In this document: in pieces, positions 26,930-37,339 of the stretch
How positions within the stretch are numbered: position 1 is the stretch's first letter
Layout: every line of letters begins with the position of its first letter
Source of the DNA: Nymphaea colorata
Taxonomy: Eukaryota > Streptophyta > Magnoliopsida > Nymphaeales > Nymphaeaceae
NCBI RefSeq assembly: GCF_008831285.2
Contig: NC_045147.1
Coordinates: 20,030,581-20,094,580 of the forward strand
Length of the DNA stretch: 64,000 bases
Direction: 5' to 3'
Notes under the pieces: generated by a model
What the model was told of the DNA's origin: nothing
Seen by the model: only the letters and a program-made list of their open reading frames with translations
The model's database searches: none
Position numbers and translations under genes: made by a program

Positions 26930-28960
26930 GAATTGAGTTCACGGGATCTGCTGTTGGCATGCTCAAATGAAACATTTAGTTTCCTTTCGATCAGATTTTG
27001 TACGATTATCATATTTTATGAGATGTTCACCAGATGTTTTTTAGTTTTTCCGGTTTCAAGGGGAAATACTAAACAAACGACGAAGACACGCAGCCACCCT
27101 GTGTGGAAAGAGGAAGAAAAGAACAATCAATTTCCTTGCTATTGAAATATGGGATGTCTACTGGCATATATTTTTGAACAGGATGTTCTTCAAGTTTTAC
27201 TTGGCCTCTCTGCAGATGCATGAATGAGGTGTGTTTTTGAGGGGTGAATCATTTCGATATGCAGCGGATTTTATTCAACCTCTTGCATAAATGGGTGACG
27301 CTTATCCGAAGGTTTTCGAAGAAAAACTCGTTTCTGATGTGGAATCATTAGTCTTATAACATCCCATAAAAATAAAATTTGAATAACCGTACTACTTTCT
27401 TGGCTACTTGGATATATGAATGGATTCTGGAGCTAAATGTTTTTTTGTAAATTTTGAAGCCTTAGATACGCATATTTTCTTCACGTTAAGAAACATGTTC
27501 GAGCAAGCCTTAGAAAGGCGTTCGAATTTGTGAAAAGGCGAAAATATCGACTTTGTAAATTAGCATATTGAGTTTTCCAAGTCGTAATTCTTTAAAATCG
27601 TACTTAAAGTAAATTCTTGGTAAACTATAATTCCAAATGATTTCGTGCTCCAGAATCAATTTCGTAGACGTGCAATTATCTTTATGGTACAAAAGTTTTT
27701 TGAGAATTTCCAGGCAACCAGTTTTGTCATAGATCGGTTAAAACCATCTGAGTGTTCAAAGTCCATTTCAAATCCGGGAACACCAACTCCATAATTTTCT
27801 TTTTTTAACAGAAAAAAGGTGTCGACCATATTTCTGTCAGTTCTGTAAGACATGCTGGTGAATGGTCCATACCATGCCGTGTACGTAAGAGTGTGAGGAA
27901 ATCAACATTAAAGACGAGTGCACTCGCAACGTGATCTCCAGGATGCAGATGGGAACAGTAGTCCAGCAGAACAGATGGAACATAAATAAGTCGCCGTGTT
28001 CCCCATAATGTTCTCAATATCTAAATAGTAAAAAGCCCACATGAACTCGATTCCTCCGAGTGATTCACGTTGTAATCTACACCGTCCATCTAAGAATTGA
28101 ACGTGGTGGACGCCCCACGACTGTGTAGGGGTCTCAGTAAACCTGCAACTGCAAGCCATCTACTACTGTTTTTCACGGTGACCATCAAACCCGTGCAGAC
28201 GTTCAATTACTTTATATGCATAACTTGTTGTCGTGCGGGATTCAAGAAATAAGGTAGTAAACTTACAGTGAACTGAAAGCAAATGAATAAATAGAATAAT
28301 GAATGAGAAAGATCATGAATGCACGGACATTCATGATCTTTCCGTTTTCTTTGCACACTCTCTTTGATCGGAATACTAAAACGAAATATTGCATGACTAG
28401 CTACCAAGCACGCGGTTGAAGAAATAAAGCAATAAATATGCAGTGAAAGCAAATGAGTAAATAAGACAATAAATGAGGAGGATCATGAATGCACGGAAAT
28501 CCTTTCAATCCGTTTTCTTTGCACACTCTCTTTGATCGCCATGACTAAAACCAATCACCACAAACAGACTAGCATTTTCTTTACTCAAACTAAGCAAAAT
28601 AAGAAAACATATACAAGAATCTCAAACACCAACTGGGTCATGAAGAAGAAATTAATAAATTGAAATAGTAACAGCTAAGGCTATAAGGTTGTGGAATCCA
28701 TTAATTCGGAGTAATTACGAACATAATTGTCACAATATCTTATTGCTTCTCTTCTAAGCCTTTCTGTATCCGAAAAAGTTACCGCCATGGCCATTTGTTT
28801 TCTTCCTGCAACAGTAGACAGTGTAGCATAACACCCAGAGTTTACGACTGGCAACTCTCTTCACCACATTCACATGCGCACACTTCCAGATGCTAAATTG
28901 AGTACTGAAACACCTTCAATTCCTTTTAAACAAAAGCATGCAACAGGGTCGAAACAGGAA
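26930..28960. other. Intergenic region between the E1 and zinc-finger genes
   Basis: The first few hundred bases are the E1 3' untranslated region, whose end is not determined. The rest has no supportable gene. It holds a direct duplication at 28233-28535, and sequence at about 27.90-28.16 kb (GGACGGTGTAGATTACAACG on the minus strand) that looks like dispersed plant repeat rather than coding. The zinc-finger 3' untranslated region enters from the right. Confidence 0.55.
28233..28535. repeat. Direct duplication of about 130 bp
   Basis: Copy 1 (about 28233-28375) and copy 2 (about 28408-28535) are offset by 170 bp. They share GAAAGCAAATGA, GATCATGAATGCACGGA and CCGTTTTCTTTGCACACTCT. Copy 1 also contains the inverted pair GATCATGAATG / CATTCATGATC (28311-28338), 11-bp arms with a 6-base loop. 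The second arm is lost in copy 2. Confidence 0.88.
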
Positions 28961-28964
28961 GAGT

Positions 28965-29858
28965 TTAAACATAAAAAGGTGAAGTTCCTTCCATATGACA
29001 AAACTGATGATCATTTTCCACAGGAGGCGGTTGGTTTAGATCAAGGAGAAGAACAGGGTTGCTCTTAGTTCCATGTCTGGTATCCTTCTTTCTCTCCCAA
29101 TGGCATCTCTTGTGTCCTCCCAGAGCTTGTCCTGTAGGGAACAGCTTCTTGCAAATGGAGCACTCATGGTGTGAATAAGCCCTTCTCGTCCTCCCCTTGG
29201 AGATGACGCTGCCTCTGACATTCTTTGGTTCTTCATGGTCAAATTTAAGCGGTTCTACTATGCATCCCATCATCAATTCCACCACCGTTTTTTCTCTTTT
29301 GCGCTTCTTGTCAGCGTCTTCTTCTTGCTTGACATGCTTAACATCTGTAGCGGAGCAGCCTCTGATCTTCCTGTGGCTTGCTCTATGACCACCTAAGGCC
29401 TGGTGAGAACAGAATGACTTACCACAGTTGGTACAACTGTGCTTTGCCTCTGGTGGGGAGGCGTGACAAGAATCTTCTTCGCCGCCGACCATGGTCGTTT
29501 CTGTAGAAGTAGTGTTTGCAGTTGTAGAGGCATCGGATTTACCACCAGCAGAGAGCATGACGAGCAAGTGGGCAGTGTCATACTCCTCAGAGAGAAAGGA
29601 TGGAGGAGAGAGAGCTTCTGCATACTGTCTCTTCCTACCACGTTTACCAGTAAGGGGCCAGGAGAGAACACTGGTATCGTGGTGGTTGTTGGACATTGAG
29701 GTTGATGGGTTCTGGGTGCTGTAAGGTAGCAGAGCTTGGTGGCTGTGGTGATGGGGAGGGAAGAGTGAGGGAAGAGTGGGGGAGCTTTTCCGGTAAGAGA
29801 GGGTGGGAGTGGTGTGAGGAGTGAGGACCGATTTCATGAGAATAGCATGAGGGGACAT
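28965..29858 (-). CDS. C2H2 zinc-finger repressor, ZAT type (two QALGGH fingers, EAR motif)
   Basis: A single uninterrupted exon encodes 297 residues. It should be a nuclear DNA-binding repressor of the plant C1-2i class, whose members act mostly in stress and developmental responses. Visible parts in order are a Ser/Thr/Pro-rich N-terminus, a basic GKRGRKR stretch at 71-77 (likely nuclear localisation) and an L-box-like EEYDTAHLLVMLS at 91-103. Finger 1 is C142/C145/H158/H162 with QALGGH. A basic linker (KKRKREK) follows, then finger 2, C233/C236/H249/H253, again QALGGH. LDLNQPP at 272-278 is a DLN-type EAR motif that recruits TOPLESS-type corepressors in known relatives. Intronless structure is normal for the class. 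A TATA box lies 70 bp upstream. The exact orthologue is uncertain; ZAT5/ZAT18-like members are possible. Confidence 0.95.
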   Translation of the reverse strand: MSPHAILMKSVLTPHTTPTLSYRKSSPTLPSLFPPHHHSHQALLPYSTQNPSTSMSNNHHDTSVLSWPLTGKRGRKRQYAEALSPPSFLSEEYDTAHLLVMLSAGGKSDASTTANTTSTETTMVGGEEDSCHASPPEAKHSCTNCGKSFCSHQALGGHRASHRKIRGCSATDVKHVKQEEDADKKRKREKTVVELMMGCIVEPLKFDHEEPKNVRGSVISKGRTRRAYSHHECSICKKLFPTGQALGGHKRCHWERKKDTRHGTKSNPVLLLDLNQPPPVENDHQFCHMEGTSPFYV

Positions 29859-29926
29859 TGTGGGGGAGAAAGAGCACTATGTCTCACTCTTGACACCAGC
29901 AACTCTACCTATATCTGCTCCCCAAG

Positions 29927-29935
29927 CTTTTTATA
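29927..29935 (-). promoter_or_regulatory. Probable TATA box of the zinc-finger gene
   Basis: On the minus strand TATAAAAAG lies 69-77 bp upstream of the ATG at 29858. This is a typical plant core-promoter distance and predicts a short leader of about 30-45 bases. Confidence 0.6.
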
Positions 29936-29939
29936 CTTG

Positions 29940-32900
29940 AGCCCTGGCTTCATTCCCCCTCCGCCCTTAAGTGGGGACCTCTACCACTGTGCTTTTATTC
30001 TCTCCTTTCCTCCTTATTAGACAGCCTTGAATGCGCTCTACACATTCAATGTGGAAAATGCAAAGAAAGCCTTATGACAAAATGCAAAAGAAAAAGTGAG
30101 AAATAGAGGGGAGAAAAAGACACTTTACTGCACAGACAAAACCGACATAAGCTACAGCAGTTTCATGAAGTTGGTAGCAAGTATTGGGATAGTCTGGACG
30201 CTAGAGATCTTGAACATTTCAATCCCTATTCCCAACGAGTTCGAATCTGCACAAGTGTGAAGCAGTAGTACTGTAGAATTAGTTCAGTTTTTGGCTTTTG
30301 TACGACCAACATAAGCTTGGACTTAGTTGATTCCTTGTCCCCAATCAAGCTCACAGGCGCATGCGAGTGACCACACATTTTTGTTCAGCTCATAAAAAGC
30401 GGTGCACTCGGAAATCTTGACCCTTTTTCAACTTGATGGTCCTAAGTAATCCGCCCAACCTAGTGATCAACAAAGCTCTTATCAGCAAAGAAGCAAGTTT
30501 AATTACTCAGAGGCGAGAGCAACTTTTAGGTAAACGCTTGGGAATCGGCTCAAAGTCCAGTTGGAGTCCACACGGTTGCCTAAACGTGGATATTGATAAG
30601 ATTCAGCCTTTTGTGCAGTCAACACAGAGTCACCACCACCGGTTGATCTGATAAGTTATTGGGTGTCCAGCTAAACTCATTCAAGTCCTGAGTCAAGATG
30701 CCCGCGTAACCAAGGGAAGAAAGTTCTCTTCTCCTGAACTTGTCCACCACGTTAAGCAATAAAAGGCAACGCCAACACCATCGACCTTCTGTTTATGCGA
30801 ATTTTTGTCAGGCAAGTCTTCTAACATAGTGGTTCCCCATTTGTACAGGGCAAGTCTGAAGTCTCGTAACTTGTGTTCCCGTATTCGCTCACTCGTCGCC
30901 TGAACATGATGTGGGTGCCCATGGAAGTGCAAAAGAAGAATCAAGGAAAGGGAAAGTAAAAAGTAAAAAATCACTGACCTACCTTGCAAGAACACAATCA
31001 CTGCAAATAATTTTTTATCTGCTATTTCTGGATAAGGACCTTTCCCAACACAAAATATTCATTAACCTGAATCTCAACTATTCTGGGTCCTGCCAAGAAG
31101 TCATCTTCAAGCGAATCGTAAGCCCCATGGCCGCATGGTTACCATTGTTCGTGAATCAAAGAAGATGTTTGTTTCCATCGGATCTCAGACACAGGGTGAT
31201 CTGAGATCACTGAGTATCTTAGATCCCCGAATCCGATCGTAAATATGAGATTTTGGCTATATATTAAGGATCTTAAATCCTCATTTTTGTAAAATGGTAT
31301 CGGTATATACCTGCAAAATGCAAACGCATGGACTCAACTATGCATCATTTGGGGGCAAAAAGAACTTAACCTATGACATCTAGTCTTGCCAACTAGAGCT
31401 CAACCACCCAGCTAGGTAATTGGCTGAAGTTGAAGAACTTCAAGGTCAAGAGTTCCTTATCGGGGTTGAATCTCTTTAGGAATAAACTGGTAGAAGCTAG
31501 GTCTACCTAACCCCAGCTTGCTTGTAAGGAGGAAAAGAGGGATGGAGGGCACTGGATCCTTAACTAGCCAGAGTACTAGAAAATCGCAGGAAGCTTCATT
31601 TCCTTGAATTGTCCAAATCTTTGGGAATTAGAATTCAACTACAGTCAAAATAAATGCGACTCCAAGTGCTTGACCCGGGAGAAGAAGATGCTTCGTCGCT
31701 GCTTCCTGGTGATGAAAATGACAGTGGAGCTCCTGATGAAGCTTCGTGGGGATGAGGAGAACGAATGTGAATCCATCTGATGAAGCTTCTAAAAGTGAAT
31801 CCTTTTCAGGCATAACTTAAAGGTTAAGTGAATTCCATGAACTGCCATTTTTCAATTAGCAAGCCCGAAGAAGAGCAGGCAAATACGGGTGATATAAACA
31901 CTTGCCGAATTGGTGTTATATTGCCATATATGAAAGCGCAGGCCAACGAGGGCCCCATTCACGTGGCCAGGGAGGTCGACTCAAAGTCTTCAAGATGAGG
32001 GTGGTGAAGGCCCTGATGTATTCTGGTTGAAGTCTTACTAATTTAGCTTCATATGCCACGAAAAATGCATGTCATGCCAATGGAAAAAGAACATCATTCT
32101 TGGCGGTTCTTGGAGAAGGAGTTACTTTTAGGTGAGTAACTTTCTCCTTCAGTCACATGACAAGAACCCAAAGTACGACGCTTTATAGAGAAAAGCCACT
32201 AGAGTGATTGATTCAACTACCAGGTACCTAGGTCTCCTCTGGTGCAATAAAGATTAACGTGAAAATAATGAAAAAAATGCAGTATGGATGAATTCATATC
32301 ATCCACTCAGATTGGGATAAAGGGCCAAACGGAACCACTTACGAACAAGATGCTTAAAAAATATCGGAGAGCTATAAACAATTGGGGAATCTTTCATTTA
32401 GTAAACAACCTTTTAATCATAATTTTCAATATGAGCCTCACATTTCTGATTTTTGTGATATGCATTTAGTGATAACGAAGAAGCAGCGCCCAAAATTACT
32501 TGAATATCTTGCATAGTTGAGAAAGGGAGACACTCCCTTTAAGAGCAAAGACGGAAAAGTGAAGTTACGTTTTTGCACAATTAATATGTTCATTGTTTTT
32601 GGAAAATCAAGACTACCCCCGTGCGCGAAAAGGGAGAAGAGGGGTGCATGTTACCTGCAAATTGGACTCTTATCATCTTGTTGATAGATGTAAAATAAAA
32701 CCATGGGCTTTTGAAATGTACTTAAAAGTACGAGTTAAGATGAGAAATGACAATTCCCCTTTCATAAATTGTAAAATGATCAGTTAAACAATGTTACCAA
32801 GCTTTCATGTATTTCAACATATTATGATGTAGGCTGAGATCCTTTTTTGGTACATATCAGTAGAGGTGTGACCCCTCATCAAAAGAATCGGACAAATCCC

Positions 32901-33740
32901 CAGTGGTTTAAAAAAAAAAAAATTGTCAATTTTTTTATTTATTTTTGAGACGTTCTCACTTTCTCTTTCCCAAACTCCCAGTGAACCCAAAATTTCTTGT
33001 GTTCCCTTTCTTACTCCCAGTAGGCTGCCAACGAGCATCTGAAACGGCTAAATACACTAACCGCCGGGTGAAAATCGAATCCGGTGAAATAGAAAACCAA
33101 TTGGAGACAACTCTGGTGAGCCTCCCTCTCCCTCCTCTCGGTATATGAGAAACCAGACAAATTGGACAGAACATGATCTTCCTTACCCAAGCCTCTCTCG
33201 ATCTCTCTCTCTCTGGATTTTCGCCCGTCCCATCATTAATGCACCCGACACCCTTGAGCTTACTTATTCAGACCCGATCAGCTTTTGCATTAATAGCGAC
33301 TAAGTTGCTTTCGCGATGGTAGTTTTTCTATTCGATGCTCCGCTCGATTAACTCCTGATGTAGAGAACTAAGTAGTGATTGGGACTCCACAGACTACCAG
33401 CACATGGACCCATAGTTGGTGTATGGTTTTAGGTTGGCCAAATGGAAAAAGTATCTCAGATTATTTGGAAGGGACACGCAAAAATTCGGATTTATTTGCG
33501 TTTATGTGACGTGTATATCTTATTAGTGACTATAATCACAGCATCTTAACGATGCAAAGCTGCCCCCGTTTACTTTGTGCCAAATTTCATTCTTGAGATC
33601 CGTGATCGAGAGAGAGAGAGAGAAAGAGAAGAGAGATTGCCTTCTCTATGATGACCAAATCCCATATCACAAATCCGATTGTATCATCTTATGAGCAACG
33701 TAGCTGAAATGGACGAGGTAAGCAATGTCCTGGATTCAGT
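29940..33740. other. Intergenic region without a supportable gene
   Basis: This lies upstream of the divergent-reading zinc-finger gene and beyond the 3' end of the DFO-like gene. The only frame with any protein-like character is a 102-codon one at 30693-31001 on the minus strand, with a hydrophobic N-terminus. A CT-rich GC-moderate stretch at about 33.0-33.25 kb resembles plant leader sequence but has no exon after it. A GA repeat lies at about 33609-33632. Confidence 0.5.
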
Positions 33741-36700
33741 TTATTGTACGAAATTGAACTTACGAAGTTTTAACATGTTTCTTCTGTTGATCCCTTTCCT
33801 GAACTGGTTGCTTGCAGTGGAACCATTATCACTTGAGAACTCTTCATGCCTGATTTGTTGTTGAACCTTTTTCTTTCTTAAGTACTTTGACGTCTGAGCT
33901 TGAACTAGATGGGCAACAAACAAGAAAAGATGAATACTCAGACCAGAAGTTCAGTTAAAATCTAAGCTCCAAAATATTTGAAATTAGTTCACCAAGTTCC
34001 TAAAGAATTTTTGCTAGAAGGTTCAATTGGCAAAAAAGATAAATTTATAGATATGCAAAATGGAATATCCGAACAATGCCATGGGGACCTTGTACCCTAA
34101 TATCACGTGCTTAAGTCTCAGGATCACACATACAGCGACCATGATTGTGCTGCAAAATATCTGGTTAATTGCAGTAATGTTGCTGGAAAAAGTTATTTTA
34201 GGACATGGGTCTCCCTGAAAATACAAGCGTTACCAGAAACTGCAGAACAGGGCTTGAACATTAACTGTTCATAATCATTTCCAAGTTGATGCTGCTTTAG
34301 ATCATAATTACGTGTGGCCACACTTGTATGGAGATGGATCCTTAGGTTTACCAAGGGCCAGGCCTTGCTTTTTCGGTAGACTGTTGGCTGCATGAGTTAT
34401 GTGAATCGAAGCACATATTCTCGAGATACTTGGTTCCTGTCAACTACAGCGCATGAATTCCTCTGAATGAATTAATTTACACACAGTACACTAAATGGCA
34501 CAGGAAATTTGGTCACCAATAGAAGAAAGTTTTGGACTGATAAGACCTGTCACGGTTGATGAATTTGCCAGAGCTTTAGAAAAAAGAATTTGTCGAGTCT
34601 TTGCTGGATTGTTTAATTATTTAATATAATTACATCAGGAAGCAATTTGGCGGATAAGTATTACATAAACACATGTATGCACTTGCAAAAAACCTGAGCA
34701 AATAAAGCAAACCTGAATGTGAAGCAGATAATGCCACAGCAGCATCTCTTAGTCGCTGGGCTTTCTCATGATCAGATTTTTGCGGTTGGCAAAGATTGCC
34801 TTTGGGATCTACAGCAACGGTAGATGGAATGCAAGAGAATGCGCTGTCATAACACTGGAATCACAATTTAAGATTTAAACTTTCAAGAAGAATGAAATCC
34901 AAGAAGAATTATTTCATTGCATCCATATCTTGGTTTAAGACATGAATGATTACTAAACAAGAAATTTCGTTGTAACATGTAAGGCATCTGAATTGGTATG
35001 AGTTGAAGGGTCACAAATAAATGGAACGTCCACACTGCAGACCTCCAAAATATAGCTTATATAAAGATTTCCTGCCAGGCCCTTTCAATTCTTTACTTAG
35101 ATTTTTCCATGGATCCTTATGCAATTTAAAATGTTCAAGAATCAGGGTAGTGTACATTCAAGCAGTTAATTAGTTACCACATTCAGAAACTAAGCAGAGG
35201 GATCATGTGAGGAGGTTGTTATATAGAAATGATAACGTAGTTGAGTTATGCCATATAACAGGTTTGATTCTCAACGAAGCAGTAATGATTTATCATCTTC
35301 TATACTGCTTCCACAGAATTCACAATCTAGAGAAAGAAATTTGGGTACAAACAGATACAATTGCATATCAAACGCTAAAACAAAAGGTAAATGTTAATAC
35401 AAAAAACTACATATTGATGGTCACTTCAAAGTTGTCAGCCTACCTATGATGATGGGTATTTCAACATTTAGAACATCAAACCAGAAGATTATGGTGGCAA
35501 AGGCTTGCATGTCAAAGTGAAATGTTCACAATAATGTCAATTAATCTATCAGTTTTGGTGGATACCAAGAAAACATACACACAAGCTGGATGAATGAAAC
35601 ATTCCTCAAGGATATGCGTATTAAGAAGGGACAAAATAACTTTGACTTTTGGGCACACTACCTCAAGGATCAGAATAAATGAAAGGCAAGTAGTACCTTG
35701 TTGGTGATTGAGTAGAACCCATTATCAAATGAATCTTGAGCAAGCGTCATCCACTCATCATATGACACTTCCAACCATGGACTTTTGGTGCAAGCATCTT
35801 GACGAAGAAGCAAGGCCTCATATCTCAATGCCAAACACCTCTGAATGAAAAAGAGAGTAAGTGCATGCATAAATTATTAAATAGATTATATCATGTGGTG
35901 ACACAACAAGCATTGCAAGGCAGGGTTTCTATTTGCTTTATGGGTTTACATAGGTGAATTATAATACGGTGTCAATATGAGGTAGCGTGGTGCTGATGAA
36001 ATCCCTACGCTATAGAACATAGATACGAACACGCCTAATCCATGATTGTGATGCTTGGTGGAACAGACCTGATACTGTTGGTTAGTGCTCACATAGAATG
36101 TGGAATGACAGATATACTCTTCTTACAAATCAGCACCTGCTTGCTATGCAGTCTCTTTAGGATTACTAATTGAAACTGCAAAGTTAGTACAGGCAATCAA
36201 GCTCAGTACAATTTCAGAAATCTAAACTAACAAATGCACTCAATGTCACCTGTCATGAATTCCAGATGAAAGAAGCACTCACGTTTAAAAGTGATGGAAA
36301 TGAAAGGAATAAAGCACATAAAAGCATAATGTTAGTATTACGAGGTTAGAAGATTAAAAAAAGTAACTCTGACATTCTTAGATAATACAACCATCGCTGA
36401 TGAACAAGAACAGACGCATCAGAAAAATGGTGAAGGGAAAAATCTGAATGAGAAATTAGCAAGTAGCAGAACTCCACTGTAAACCAAGGTATTGTTACTT
36501 GAAGATGAACCATTCGGAAGGATCGCAGAGAAAACTAATCCGCTAAACTCGGCAGCCTTTTCCAGTTTATATGCATGAATCCTCATTGCTTCAGGCAGTC
36601 ACATGCATTCGGCTGATCTAAAATTGATCCATTATCGACAGGAGAATCCCTTTTCTGGTATTTCCATCCACATTCGCAATAGGCACGAAAGTATACCAAG

Positions 36701-37318
36701 AAGCAGTAGAATTTTCCAGTAAATTATAGAACTAGTGTAAAGATTCAACCATATATGGGCATTCGGCGTATTGATAAGTTGAATCTAGCGCAACCTTTTT
36801 GTTCTCTCAATGCACTCCAGGTAAGGCACGCAGAACGAACTACGAATACAAACGAAATAAAAAGAAAGAAAATAAAAAAACCGTGCAGATTCCGAACTAG
36901 CAAAATGGGAAGAGGAGAGAAAACAGAAAACGACAGGAAGTTGCGAGAAGGAGAAAAAGGCAGAAATCGACGACCTCGGCATCGCCAGCGAGGGCAAAGG
37001 CGCAGACGAAGAAACTGAGAACGCGAAACTTTTCCTCGGCAGGCTTTGTCGAGGCTTCTTCGAGGACGGCCGAGATCTCGTTTCTCAGCAGCGTTCTCAG
37101 AGCAGAGCAAGTGGCGTCCAGGGAGACGACGTCTCCAGAAACGAGGATCGACTGCAGGAGTTCCAGGGTTGGATCGTTGAGCCTGAAAATGAAAACGGAA
37201 GGATGAAGTAGCCGGCACAGTCGGGACGAGAGCGAGAGAGAGAGAACCTTCGGAGGGACAGCCAGGAGCGAAAGAGGGACAATTGCTCCGCGAAGACGCT
37301 GGTGGCGTCCTCCTCCAT
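33741..37318 (-). CDS. DFO: DFO-like protein (meiotic double-strand break formation)
   Basis: Five exons on the minus strand are 37318-37248, 37182-36975, 35840-35697, 34854-34713 and 33904-33741, giving 242 residues. An in-frame ATG at 37336 would add six. All junctions keep frame. The product starts MEEDATSVFAEQLSLFRSWL. Exon 2 has EEKFRVLSFFVCAFALAGDAE, exon 3 CLALRYEALLLR and VSYDEWMTLAQDSFDNGFYSI, and exon 5 VQAQTSKYLRKKK and FRKGINRRNMLKL. This order matches the plant-specific family of Arabidopsis DFO, needed for meiotic DNA double-strand breaks, as I remember it. There is no catalytic motif and it is probably a helical adaptor. The donor after exon 2 (GAG|GTCGTC) is weak. A GTAAGT near the 3' end could extend the gene, but the frame stops 12 codons later. 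Function is inferred from family resemblance alone. Confidence 0.72.
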
Positions 37319-37339
37319 TCTATTTCTGGCGGGCATCGT

